This document shows, in pieces, positions 1-5,492 of a DNA stretch of 19,034 bases (its first letter is position 1; each line of letters begins with the position of its first letter). The position numbers were made by a program, and so were the translations under genes. The notes beneath the pieces were generated by a model. The model was not told the DNA's origin and did no database searches. It saw only the letters and a list, made by a program, of their open reading frames with translations. The stretch spans positions 1 to 19,034 of the forward strand of contig JBFMAE010000271.1 of assembly GCA_040756085.1 (NCBI GenBank), given 5' to 3'. The DNA is from JBFMAE01 sp040756085. GTDB taxonomy: Bacteria > Desulfobacterota > BSN033 > UBA1163.

Positions 1-2
1 TA

Positions 3-800
3 GTCGCCTCTTCAGCCATCTCCCATTACTCCTTGTCAAAAGAGATATTACTGGCCGATAAGGATGTATTGGTTGAGAAGCCCATGGCGTTAAACACCCG
101 GGATGCTCAGGAGATGCTCGAGATAGCGGAGAGGAAAAAAAAGATCCTCATGGTCGGCCATCTTCTGATCTACCATCCGGTGATCGATCGGCTGAAGGAG
201 ATGATTGCCTCCGGCGAATTGGGGAGGATCTACTATATTTATACACAGCGGGTCAATCTTGGTGTGATCCGCCAGGACGAAAACGCCCTCCTTTCGTTTG
301 CCCCTCATGACCTCTCCGTCATCCTTCACCTTCTCGGGGAAGAACCTGTCGATGTTTCCGCACATGGAGAAAGTTACATTCAAAAAGGCATTGAAGATGT
401 GGTCTTTCTCAGCCTTCGATTTTCCGATGGTAGGATGGCCAATATCCATTTGAGCTGGTTGGACCCCCATAAGTTGAGGAGAATCACCATTGTAGGCTCA
501 AAGAAGATGGTTGTTTTTGATGATATGGAGGCCTCTGAGAAACTAAAAATTTACGATAAAGGTGTCCGAAATCTTTCCTATGATACTTATGGAGAATATT
601 TAAGCTTGAGGTTCGGGGATATCACCATTCCAAATATAAAGATGGTGGAACCTCTCCGGGCTGAAGCTGAGCATTTCATTCAATGCATCGAATCGAGGAA
701 CAAGCCGAAGACAGGAGGCCAGGATGGACTAAGAGTTATCAATATCCTTATGGCCGCTCAGGAGTCTTTGAAGAAGAAAGGTGTTCCGATAAGCCTATAA
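3..800 (+). CDS. wlbA: UDP-N-acetylglucosaminuronate 3-dehydrogenase (WlbA/WbpB type, Gfo/Idh/MocA family), 5' truncated by window edge
   Basis: The frame is open to the left edge. It reads VASSAISHYSL before the first TTG at 33, so the gene starts outside the window and about the first quarter (Rossmann GxGxxG) is missing. The EKP motif (VLVEKPMA) of Gfo/Idh/MocA oxidoreductases follows. Diagnostic WlbA/WbpB blocks then appear: GHLLIYHP, NLGVIRQDENALLSFAPHD, LSWLDPHK and the C-terminal GLRVINILMAAQESL. The family oxidises C3 of UDP-GlcNAcA with NAD(H) in the cytoplasm, giving the 3-keto sugar for transamination. The downstream acetyltransferase and 2-epimerase are the later enzymes of the same pathway, which supports the call. 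The family is clear; the exact substrate is inferred from these motifs and the neighbours. Confidence 0.85.
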   Translation, partial: VASSAISHYSLSKEILLADKDVLVEKPMALNTRDAQEMLEIAERKKKILMVGHLLIYHPVIDRLKEMIASGELGRIYYIYTQRVNLGVIRQDENALLSFAPHDLSVILHLLGEEPVDVSAHGESYIQKGIEDVVFLSLRFSDGRMANIHLSWLDPHKLRRITIVGSKKMVVFDDMEASEKLKIYDKGVRNLSYDTYGEYLSLRFGDITIPNIKMVEPLRAEAEHFIQCIESRNKPKTGGQDGLRVINILMAAQESLKKKGVPISL

Positions 801-960
801 GGGTTGTAATTTCTTATAAGGGCTATGTTCTCCTTGTCTGCCGACAGGCGGGCACTGACGAAGAAAATTGTTTTGGGTAAGGGCCAGGAAGCCGGTTTGG
901 TTAAGGGTCAAAGGGTTAAGTTAGCTCTTTGAAAAACCCATTTGTTGTTTCAATTATTCT

Positions 961-1050
961 GTCATTCCCGTGTAAACGGGAATCCAGAATCTTCCCAAAA
1001 TAAACTGGATTCCTGCTTTCCTGCCTACCGCAGGCAGGCGCAGGAATGAC
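961..1050. repeat. 90-bp imperfect palindromic repeat with a nested GC-rich palindrome
   Basis: The ends GTCATTCC (961-968) and GGAATGAC (1043-1050) are perfect inverted repeats, and an inner pair CGGGAATCCAG / CTGGATTCCTG continues the stem. This looks like the widespread 'GTCATTCCCG...' dispersed palindrome of many proteobacterial genomes. A second small palindrome starting CCTGCC and ending GGCAGG (1020-1038) sits inside the right arm where the stem would normally continue. With the promoter and start region, this repeat fills most of the 328-base gap at 801-1128; I see no gene there. Confidence 0.75.
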
Positions 1051-1073
1051 AAGCTTTTTGACCATATTCTCTT

Positions 1074-1103
1074 TTGATTTTCAAAGCGCTAAATTGATAC
1101 AAT
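1074..1103 (+). promoter_or_regulatory. possible sigma70-type promoter for the acetyltransferase gene
   Basis: TTGATT (1074-1079) and TACAAT (1098-1103) are separated by 18 bases. The -10 matches the consensus at 5 of 6 positions and the -35 at 4 of 6. It lies between the upstream palindrome and the start codon at 1129. This is a prediction from sequence only. Confidence 0.3.
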
Positions 1104-1128
1104 ACTTTTAGTTTCTGGGAAGGAGAAA

Positions 1129-1701
1129 ATGAAAAAGAAATATTTTATTCACCCCACAGCAATAGTGGATGAACCCGTTGAGATCGGTGAAGGGACACAG
1201 ATCTGGCACTTTTCGCACATCATGTCCGGTGCAAGGATTGGAAAGCATTGCATCATCGGACAGAATGCCTTCATCGGGTCAGGGGCCATCTTAGGCAATA
1301 ATATTAAGATTCAGAATAATGTCTCCATCTATGATGCGATTATTTTAGAGGATGATGTCTTCTGCGGTCCATCCATGGTTTTTACCAACGTCTTCAATCC
1401 CCGGAGTTTTATATCAAGAAAGAAAGAGTTTCGAAAGACCTTAGTGAAAAAGGGTGCGACCATTGGGGCGAATTCAACGATCATCTGTGGCAACACGATT
1501 GGCCAGTATGCCTTCATCGGAGCTGGATCCGTAGTGACCAGGGATATTCCAGATTATGCCCTGGTCTATGGAAATCCGGGTAGAGTGAAGGGATGGGTCT
1601 GTCAGTGTGCTGAGGAGATTAGCTTTCAATCCGGGAAAGCTTCATGCAAGACCTGCGGAAAGCGATACAAAAAAGACCGTGCCGGAGTGAGGGTGGTTTA
1701 A
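1129..1701 (+). CDS. wbpD: UDP-2-acetamido-3-amino-2,3-dideoxyglucuronate N-acetyltransferase (WbpD/WlbB type)
   Basis: The protein has 190 residues. Left-handed beta-helix hexapeptide repeats run from about residue 8 to 155, beginning IHPTAIVDEPVEIGEGTQIWHFSHI. The WHFSH block is typical of WbpD/WlbB, which transfer acetyl from acetyl-CoA to the 3-amino group of the UDP-sugar; they are normally cytosolic trimers. The C-terminus carries CxC...CxxC (CQC, then CKTCGK), a small zinc-ribbon-like tail seen in some homologues. The start is supported by GGGAAGGAG at 1117-1125, unusually close to the ATG. It sits between the 3-dehydrogenase and the 2-epimerase genes and shares their pathway, but repeat-filled spacers on both sides make a single tight operon unlikely. 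Confidence 0.87.
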   Translation: MKKKYFIHPTAIVDEPVEIGEGTQIWHFSHIMSGARIGKHCIIGQNAFIGSGAILGNNIKIQNNVSIYDAIILEDDVFCGPSMVFTNVFNPRSFISRKKEFRKTLVKKGATIGANSTIICGNTIGQYAFIGAGSVVTRDIPDYALVYGNPGRVKGWVCQCAEEISFQSGKASCKTCGKRYKKDRAGVRVV

Positions 1702-1714
1702 AAGTAAAGGTTAA

Positions 1715-1854
1715 AAGGGATTGGTAAGGAGGCCCGTATCATTTAGGGACAATGAACGTTAAACGAAGAACGATGAACCGTATATCTTCCTTTTTGTTCA
1801 TTGTTCGCTGTCCATCGTTCATTGTATATCACGGGCTTCGTAACCTTAACCCTT
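1715..1854. repeat. 140-bp long imperfect hairpin repeat in the wbpD-wbpI spacer
   Basis: Arms 1715-1778 and 1796-1854 are reverse-complementary over about 60 bases with gaps (roughly 75% by eye). They flank a pyrimidine-rich loop at 1779-1795. The arms contain AATGAAC-type subrepeats. The right arm holds ACGGGCTTCGTAACC, a motif seen again at the ends of the repeat at 3341-3437. The structure is MITE-like and no coding function is visible. Confidence 0.65.
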
Positions 1855-1892
1855 AGACCATACCCAGATGATTCAAAAAAAGGTTGAAGGAA

Positions 1893-1938
1893 CCTGTCCT
1901 GAGCGGAGCCGAAGAGCTTGTCCTGAGGAGAATCGAAG
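1893..1938 (+). repeat. tandem 22-bp degenerate repeat that supplies the ribosome-binding site of the epimerase gene
   Basis: Two units, 1893-1914 and 1917-1938, both follow the pattern TGTCCTGAG...CGAAG (17 of 22 identical). This resembles the common dispersed repeat built from 'TCCTGAGC...TCGAAGG'. The TGAGGAG of the second unit (1924-1930) lies 10 bases upstream of the preferred ATG at 1941, so the repeat appears to provide the Shine-Dalgarno sequence. Confidence 0.5.
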
Positions 1939-1940
1939 GA

Positions 1941-3122
1941 ATGAAGATCATTACCATTGTTGGGGCAAGACCCCAATTTATTAAAGCCGTAGCAGTCAGC
2001 CGGGCCATTCAGGCATTTAATCGAAAGGCGAAAAAGAAGCAGATTCGAGAAGTACTGGTACATACGGGTCAACATTATGATTATCTGATGGACAGAGTCT
2101 TTTTTGAAGAACTTCAACTTCCCAAGCCGGATTACCATCTGGGGGTGGGTTCAAGTTCTCATGCCAGACAGACCGGATTGATGCTGGAGCGAATCGAGAC
2201 TGTTCTCGAAAAAGAAAAGCCTGAAATCGTTGTTGTTTATGGTGATACGAATTCAACACTGGCCGGGGCTCTGACGGCAGCGAAACTAAATATCCCAGTG
2301 GCTCATGTTGAGGCGGGCTTGAGAAGTTATAACCGGGATATGCCCGAAGAGATCAACCGTCTTCTCACTGACCACCTATCCTCTTTCCTTTTCTGTCCCA
2401 CTCCACAAGCCGTCCGTAACCTCCTAAAAGAGGGGATAAAGAACGGAAAGGGAAAGGTCGTTAAAAATGTAGGCGATGTTATGTATGATTCGATTCTTTA
2501 TTATTCAAATTTAGCCGAGAAGAAGTCAACGATTCTTAAGGATTTAGGTCTTTTAACTCCGAACTCCTGTACGGAACGGTTTCCCTCCGGGGCAGAAGCC
2601 CCTCTGGGGCGGAGCCAAACCGTTCCCTACTATTACCTTGCCACCCTTCACCGCGCTGAAAATACGGACGATCCAAAAAGATTGAAGTCAATCTTAAAAG
2701 CTCTGAACGAGATTGGAAAAAAGATTCCTGTCATTCTTCCCCTCCATCCGAGAACAAGGAAGATGATAAAAGTTCATGGTTTCCTTAACGATACGAGGAG
2801 AATTCATTTAATTGATCCGGTTTCTTATCTCAATATGCTAAAATTGGAAAAACATGCCAGGGCGATTCTGACCGATTCGGGAGGCGTTCAGAAAGAGGCT
2901 TACTGGTTCAAGGTTCCTTGTTTTACGCTGAGGGAAGAAACAGAATGGGTGGAGACGGTCAAAAGCGGATGGAATATATTAGTTGGGACTGAGAGGAAAA
3001 GAATTATTGAAGAAGTTAACAATACGAAAAGCCTAAAGGCGCCTCCGAGAAGAGGCGAGATATTTGGAGATGGAAAGGCGAGCGAAAAGATAGTCCAAAC
3101 CATTGTTAAGTATTTTTGTTGA
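1941..3122 (+). CDS. wbpI: UDP-2,3-diacetamido-2,3-dideoxyglucuronate 2-epimerase-like (WbpI/WlbD; WecB superfamily)
   Basis: The protein has 393 residues from the preferred start (MKIITIVGARPQF). An upstream in-frame ATG at 1884 would add 19 residues encoded by repeat DNA and is less likely. Family motifs are GARPQFIKA near the N-terminus, TGQHYDYLMD, VVVYGDTNSTLAGALTA, HVEAGLRSYNRDMPEEINR, NVGDVMYDS, LATLHRAENTDDP, LPLHPRTRK and LTDSGGVQKEA. The 'RDMPEEINRLLTDH' form points to the WbpI/WlbD or related subgroup rather than E. coli-type WecB. These non-hydrolysing enzymes invert C2 (UDP-GlcNAc3NAcA to UDP-ManNAc3NAcA). The protein is about 20-40 residues longer than usual because a palindromic repeat is inserted in frame at about residues 210-230, just before the HRAEN motif. 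Whether the enzyme is active with this insertion cannot be told from sequence. Confidence 0.85.
   Translation: MKIITIVGARPQFIKAVAVSRAIQAFNRKAKKKQIREVLVHTGQHYDYLMDRVFFEELQLPKPDYHLGVGSSSHARQTGLMLERIETVLEKEKPEIVVVYGDTNSTLAGALTAAKLNIPVAHVEAGLRSYNRDMPEEINRLLTDHLSSFLFCPTPQAVRNLLKEGIKNGKGKVVKNVGDVMYDSILYYSNLAEKKSTILKDLGLLTPNSCTERFPSGAEAPLGRSQTVPYYYLATLHRAENTDDPKRLKSILKALNEIGKKIPVILPLHPRTRKMIKVHGFLNDTRRIHLIDPVSYLNMLKLEKHARAILTDSGGVQKEAYWFKVPCFTLREETEWVETVKSGWNILVGTERKRIIEEVNNTKSLKAPPRRGEIFGDGKASEKIVQTIVKYFC
2569..2630. repeat. 62-bp palindromic element inserted in frame within the epimerase gene
   Basis: Arms 2569-2582 and 2617-2630 are reverse complements with one mismatch (core GGAACGGTTT / AAACCGTTCC). 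Between them are two smaller GC hairpins (GGGGCAGAAGCCCC and CCCCTCTGGGG). The core 2573-2626 is 54 bases, a multiple of three, and reads through with no stop. It encodes a segment (ERFPSGAEAPLGRSQTV) absent from the normal family pattern 'LGL...YxLATLHRAEN'. Confidence 0.7.
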
Positions 3123-3134
3123 CGAAATGGGGAA

Positions 3135-3260
3135 TTACTCAGAAAATAAAAAAGAATAGCACGAATGACAGCGAATGACACGAATAGGTTTTATTCGTGA
3201 AATTCGTTCGCAGTGATCATTTTCATCATTCGTGGGTGCCCTCTGGGCATGGGGAATTAC
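3135..3260 (+). repeat. repeat A, left copy (126 bp); inverted copy at 11508-11634
   Basis: It matches the reverse complement of 11508-11634 with only a few differences by eye. The interior contains a perfect hairpin CACGAATA-ggttt-TATTCGTG and alternating CGAATGACA/ATTCGTG subrepeats. An apparent 84-codon frame across it is a by-product of the repeat. It begins 12 bases after the epimerase stop. With the two repeats below, it fills most of the 348-base gene-free stretch 3123-3470. Confidence 0.8.
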
Positions 3261-3302
3261 ATAGAAAATAAACAAATTATCCCCCTCTCCCCAAGACGCT
3301 TG

Positions 3303-3342
3303 CCTGCCCCGCCCTCGGTCGGGACCGGGGCCGGTAGGCAGG
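3303..3342. repeat. 40-bp GC-rich palindrome bounded by CCTGCC / GGCAGG
   Basis: CCTGCC at 3303-3308 and GGCAGG at 3337-3342 bound a GC-rich interior with internal CGGTCGGGACCG-like pairing. It shares its ends with the palindromes at 1020-1038 and 13571-13604, and it stands out against the AT-leaning surroundings. Confidence 0.55.
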
Positions 3343-3437
3343 GGCTTCGTAACCGAAACACCCGAAATATTTTCATTGTTCGTGCCTGCACGCCGAAGTG
3401 CTGCGTTACGGCACGCAGGCGTGGGTTACGAACCCGT
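3341..3437 (+). repeat. repeat B, left copy; inverted copy at 11643-11710
   Basis: Terminal inverted repeats of the form GGGxTTCGTAACC (3341-3354) and GGTTACGAACCC (3424-3435) bound the element. The inner part 3370-3437 matches the reverse complement of 11643-11710 at 64 of 68 positions. It also contains its own hairpin (GCCTGCACGCCG / CGGCACGCAGGC). The element ends about 30 bases before the mntA-like start codon. Confidence 0.7.
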
Positions 3438-3470
3438 GACGAGAGATTCTTTCAAAGAAGGGGTTGAAAT

Positions 3471-3923
3471 ATGCATATGAAGTCAAGGGAAGAGATCATA
3501 AACATTTTAAAAAATTTCTTTAAAGAGAAAAACGAAAATTATGGGATAGAAATGGTTTTTCTATACGGTTCATGGGCAGCGGGGTCCCCGAAGGAAAATT
3601 CCGATGTTGATATCGCTATCACTTTTAAAAAAGAGCCTACTTCAGATGAGGAATTATTTGATTCTCTCAACGATATTTCATTATTCCTATCAAAAGAACT
3701 TGGGCTGGAGGTTAATGCCATTCCAATTCGGCCAGATTTTCCCAAACCCATGCTTTACTACAATGCAATTGTTTCAGGGATACCGGTTTTCATTGAGAAT
3801 AATGCCAGATATATAACGATAAGAAATGAGGCCATTTTTCAAATGGAGGATTTTAATCTCTTTGGCACAGGATGGCAGATAAGGATCGCAAGAAAGAATT
3901 TAGAGGAGTTAAAACATGACTGA
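3471..3923 (+). CDS. mntA: MntA-like nucleotidyltransferase (MNT domain), probable antitoxin of a HepT/MntA pair
   Basis: The protein has 150 residues. The pol-beta nucleotidyltransferase signature is plain: GSWAAGSPKENSDVDIAI, with G33/S34 and catalytic-type Asp45 and Asp47. MntA-type antitoxins neutralise HEPN toxins by adding AMP to a Tyr near the RxxxxH motif. The site where a third Asp is usual reads LEVNAIPI, so position 82 is Asn. AAGAAGGGG at 3455-3463 fits the ATG at 3471 better than the one at 3477. The gene overlaps the HEPN gene by 8 bases, the usual operon form for this module. It sits directly after a cluster of repeats and is probably an acquired cassette. Confidence 0.8.
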   Translation: MHMKSREEIINILKNFFKEKNENYGIEMVFLYGSWAAGSPKENSDVDIAITFKKEPTSDEELFDSLNDISLFLSKELGLEVNAIPIRPDFPKPMLYYNAIVSGIPVFIENNARYITIRNEAIFQMEDFNLFGTGWQIRIARKNLEELKHD

Positions 3924-4350
3924 ATATAGGTATGCAAGAGGAAGGATTGCCGAGTCGATTCAATTTATTTCTCAAGAGTTGAAAGAATTTGAAGAGGAAT
4001 ATGCCAATAAAAGGTGGACAGATTATCAAAATGACAAAAAGCTACAGAAATTAATCGATCGAACCATTGAGAACATTCTCACAGCGCTCATAGAAGTTTG
4101 TGGTACTATCTTAACAGAAGAAGGGATATCAGTGGAAAATTATAGTGAGGCTTTAAGAAAATGTGGGAAATTTTTTAATTTTACAGAAGAAGAACAGGAA
4201 CATTTAGGCAAACTTGCTCTTCAAAGAAATCGTTTTGCTCATCGCTATTTAAATTTTCGTTGGCAGGCAATTAAAATGTTTAGCGATCAAAAAGAGTTAG
4301 TTAAAAAACTGATTAAAATCATTTTGGAAAGAGAGGAGGCAAGGCTATAA
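3916..4350 (+). CDS. hepT: HepT-like HEPN-domain toxin (predicted RNase)
   Basis: The protein has 144 residues and looks all-helical. It carries the HEPN ribonuclease motif RNRFAHRY: Arg104-x4-His109 followed by Tyr111, the residue modified by MntA in characterised HepT/MntA systems. HepT proteins form dimers and cleave RNA (tRNA in the studied case) when not neutralised. It overlaps the upstream nucleotidyltransferase gene by 8 bases, so the two are translationally coupled. With all motif residues present it looks intact. The class is confident; the RNA target is unknown. Confidence 0.85.
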   Translation: MTEYRYARGRIAESIQFISQELKEFEEEYANKRWTDYQNDKKLQKLIDRTIENILTALIEVCGTILTEEGISVENYSEALRKCGKFFNFTEEEQEHLGKLALQRNRFAHRYLNFRWQAIKMFSDQKELVKKLIKIILEREEARL

Positions 4351-4431
4351 AATGACCTTCTCCTTCACCCCGAAACCATTCTCAGAGTCCTGGGAATCAA
4401 GATCATCACGGGGATGAGTTGGGAAAGATGG

Positions 4432-4466
4432 AAAAAACCGAGCCAGTGAAAAATCGTCGGTTTTTT
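4432..4466 (+). terminator. candidate rho-independent terminator after the hepT/mntA pair
   Basis: Stem AAAAAACCGA (4432-4441) pairs with TCGGTTTTTT (4457-4466) around a 15-base loop and ends in T6. It has only four G/C pairs, so it is weak, but it is well placed about 80 bases after the toxin stop. The A/T symmetry would allow activity in both directions. Confidence 0.45.
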
Positions 4467-4497
4467 AATAAAGGGCTTTGTATTAGATTCTGAGAGA

Positions 4498-4595
4498 TCA
4501 GGAAATGGAATTAAAGAGAGAGAAGTTATTGGTGATCGGAGCGCGGCAAGGATCAGTTCTCACATCGCAGGGAATAGAGTAGTTCCATTTCCTGA
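4498..4595. repeat. 13-bp perfect inverted repeat in the 4351-4637 spacer
   Basis: TCAGGAAATGGAA (4498-4510) and TTCCATTTCCTGA (4583-4595) are exact reverse complements 72 bases apart. Between them is a 25-codon frame from the ATG at 4505 that I cannot assign. The rest of the spacer (4351-4637) holds the terminator above and a short open stretch near 4350-4450 that matches nothing I recognise. Confidence 0.45.
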
Positions 4596-4637
4596 CACAT
4601 CTGGCAAGAGTACTTCAGACGGAAAAAGGAGTTAAAG

Positions 4638-4877
4638 GTGAGAAAAGTTACCTATTGGATAGGCAGGATAAGCGAAGAGGAGCAATTGAGATTTGACTTT
4701 GCGGATGGTCTTTCTCGCACGGTTTATGAACGGATCCTATTGGGGTTTATACCGATGAAATTGCCTGTCATTGATGAGGCGCCTTACCGGATATTTGGGA
4801 CTACCAGGGAATACCGGAAATGGGCTAATGAAAATACACCAACATGGTTAGGTTATCATTCTAAAGATGATCAATAA
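4638..4877 (+). CDS. small hypothetical protein coupled to a nucleotidyltransferase gene
   Basis: The protein has 79 residues and a GTG start backed by AAAGGAG at 4625-4631 (6 bases before). I do not recognise the family. It is charged, with no signal peptide or membrane segment, and has a Tyr/Trp-rich C-terminal half (RIFGTTREYRKWANENTPTW). It overlaps the next gene by 11 bases, so the two are translationally coupled. The arrangement resembles a toxin-antitoxin or accessory-partner pair in which the usual HEPN toxin is replaced by this protein. That reading is inference. The neighbouring HepT/MntA pair makes an accessory island likely. Confidence 0.6.
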   Translation: MRKVTYWIGRISEEEQLRFDFADGLSRTVYERILLGFIPMKLPVIDEAPYRIFGTTREYRKWANENTPTWLGYHSKDDQ

Positions 4878-5325
4878 GCTTGCAAGATTAACCGAGGTTT
4901 TTGAGAAACATAAGATTAAATACCTTTTTATCGGGAAAGGCGCCGCCATACTGTATGGCTATCCAGGAACAACCCAGGATATTGATATTTTCCCAGAAAA
5001 GACCCAAGCAAATTGTAAGAACCTTTTAGACGCCTTAAAAGAACTTGGCTTTGAAATGGATAAACAGCTTGAGGAGGCCATCGCTTCAGGAGAAGATTTT
5101 ATCCAGATTAGAGGTGGGCCTATTCCTCTCGATTTGGTGTTTGCACCTGACGGAATAGAGTCTTTTGACAGAGCAGAGATGCGCAAAGCGGTTATTGATG
5201 GCAAATTTCCATGTGCATCAATCGATGACATCATTGAAAGCAAAAGAGCAGCAAAGAGGCAAAGAGACAAGGAGGAACTCCCAAGGCTGGAAGCATTCAG
5301 GGATGAATTAAAGAGGAGGAAATAA
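4867..5325 (+). CDS. AbiEii-like / pol-beta superfamily nucleotidyltransferase
   Basis: The protein has 152 residues. The motif GKGAAILYGYPGTTQDIDIF (Asp38 and Asp40) plus a third acidic residue in IPLDLVF (Asp89) is the pol-beta nucleotidyltransferase arrangement found in AbiEii/AbiGii-type and DUF6036-like proteins. A helical, strongly basic/acidic C-terminus (SKRAAKRQRDKEELPRLEAF) is also typical. The usual second Gly/Ala of the first motif is present as Gly-Lys-Gly, slightly unusual. It starts inside the 79-residue gene. It is a predicted NMP-transferase or antitoxin; no substrate can be assigned. Confidence 0.7.
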   Translation: MINKLARLTEVFEKHKIKYLFIGKGAAILYGYPGTTQDIDIFPEKTQANCKNLLDALKELGFEMDKQLEEAIASGEDFIQIRGGPIPLDLVFAPDGIESFDRAEMRKAVIDGKFPCASIDDIIESKRAAKRQRDKEELPRLEAFRDELKRRK

Positions 5326-5399
5326 TTATCCATGGTGAAACGAGTTATGTCATCCTTCACGAGCCCAATCCATGGAAAAGAGGTTGTCATACCTCAAGG

Positions 5400-5492
5400 G
5401 GGCCATCTCAGGGAATGAGAGAAAATAAGGCAGGAGAAAAGATTCTTCAAGTTATCCTCAAGCATTTTCTTAAGATAAACGGACTGGAATAG
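5400..5492 (+). pseudogene. possible remnant of a nucleotide-sugar epimerase or glycosyltransferase C-terminus
   Basis: One frame ending at the TAG at 5490-5492 reads NKAGEKILQVILKHF. This resembles the last residues of the upstream epimerase (DGKASEKIVQTIVKYF) and of many WecB/GT proteins, yet nothing upstream in this frame continues the domain. The stop lies immediately before the ATG of the next gene. I read it as a scar left when the accessory genes were inserted or a former gene was deleted. The match is short, so confidence is low. Confidence 0.3.

Noticed and set aside
90..470. 126-codon minus-strand frame opposite the dehydrogenase
   Set aside because: It is a shadow of the strongly supported + strand WlbA/WbpB gene with no recognisable domain of its own.
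1884..1940. Upstream ATG at 1884 as the epimerase start
   Set aside because: The extra 19 residues are encoded by a dispersed repeat, while the family begins at MKIITIVGARPQ, which has a spaced TGAGGAG.
3213..3467. 84-codon open frame between the epimerase and mntA-like genes
   Set aside because: It is composed entirely of repeats A and B and the GC palindrome. The same N-terminal peptide is read from the inverted copy near 11555 on the minus strand, showing it is repeat DNA by-product.
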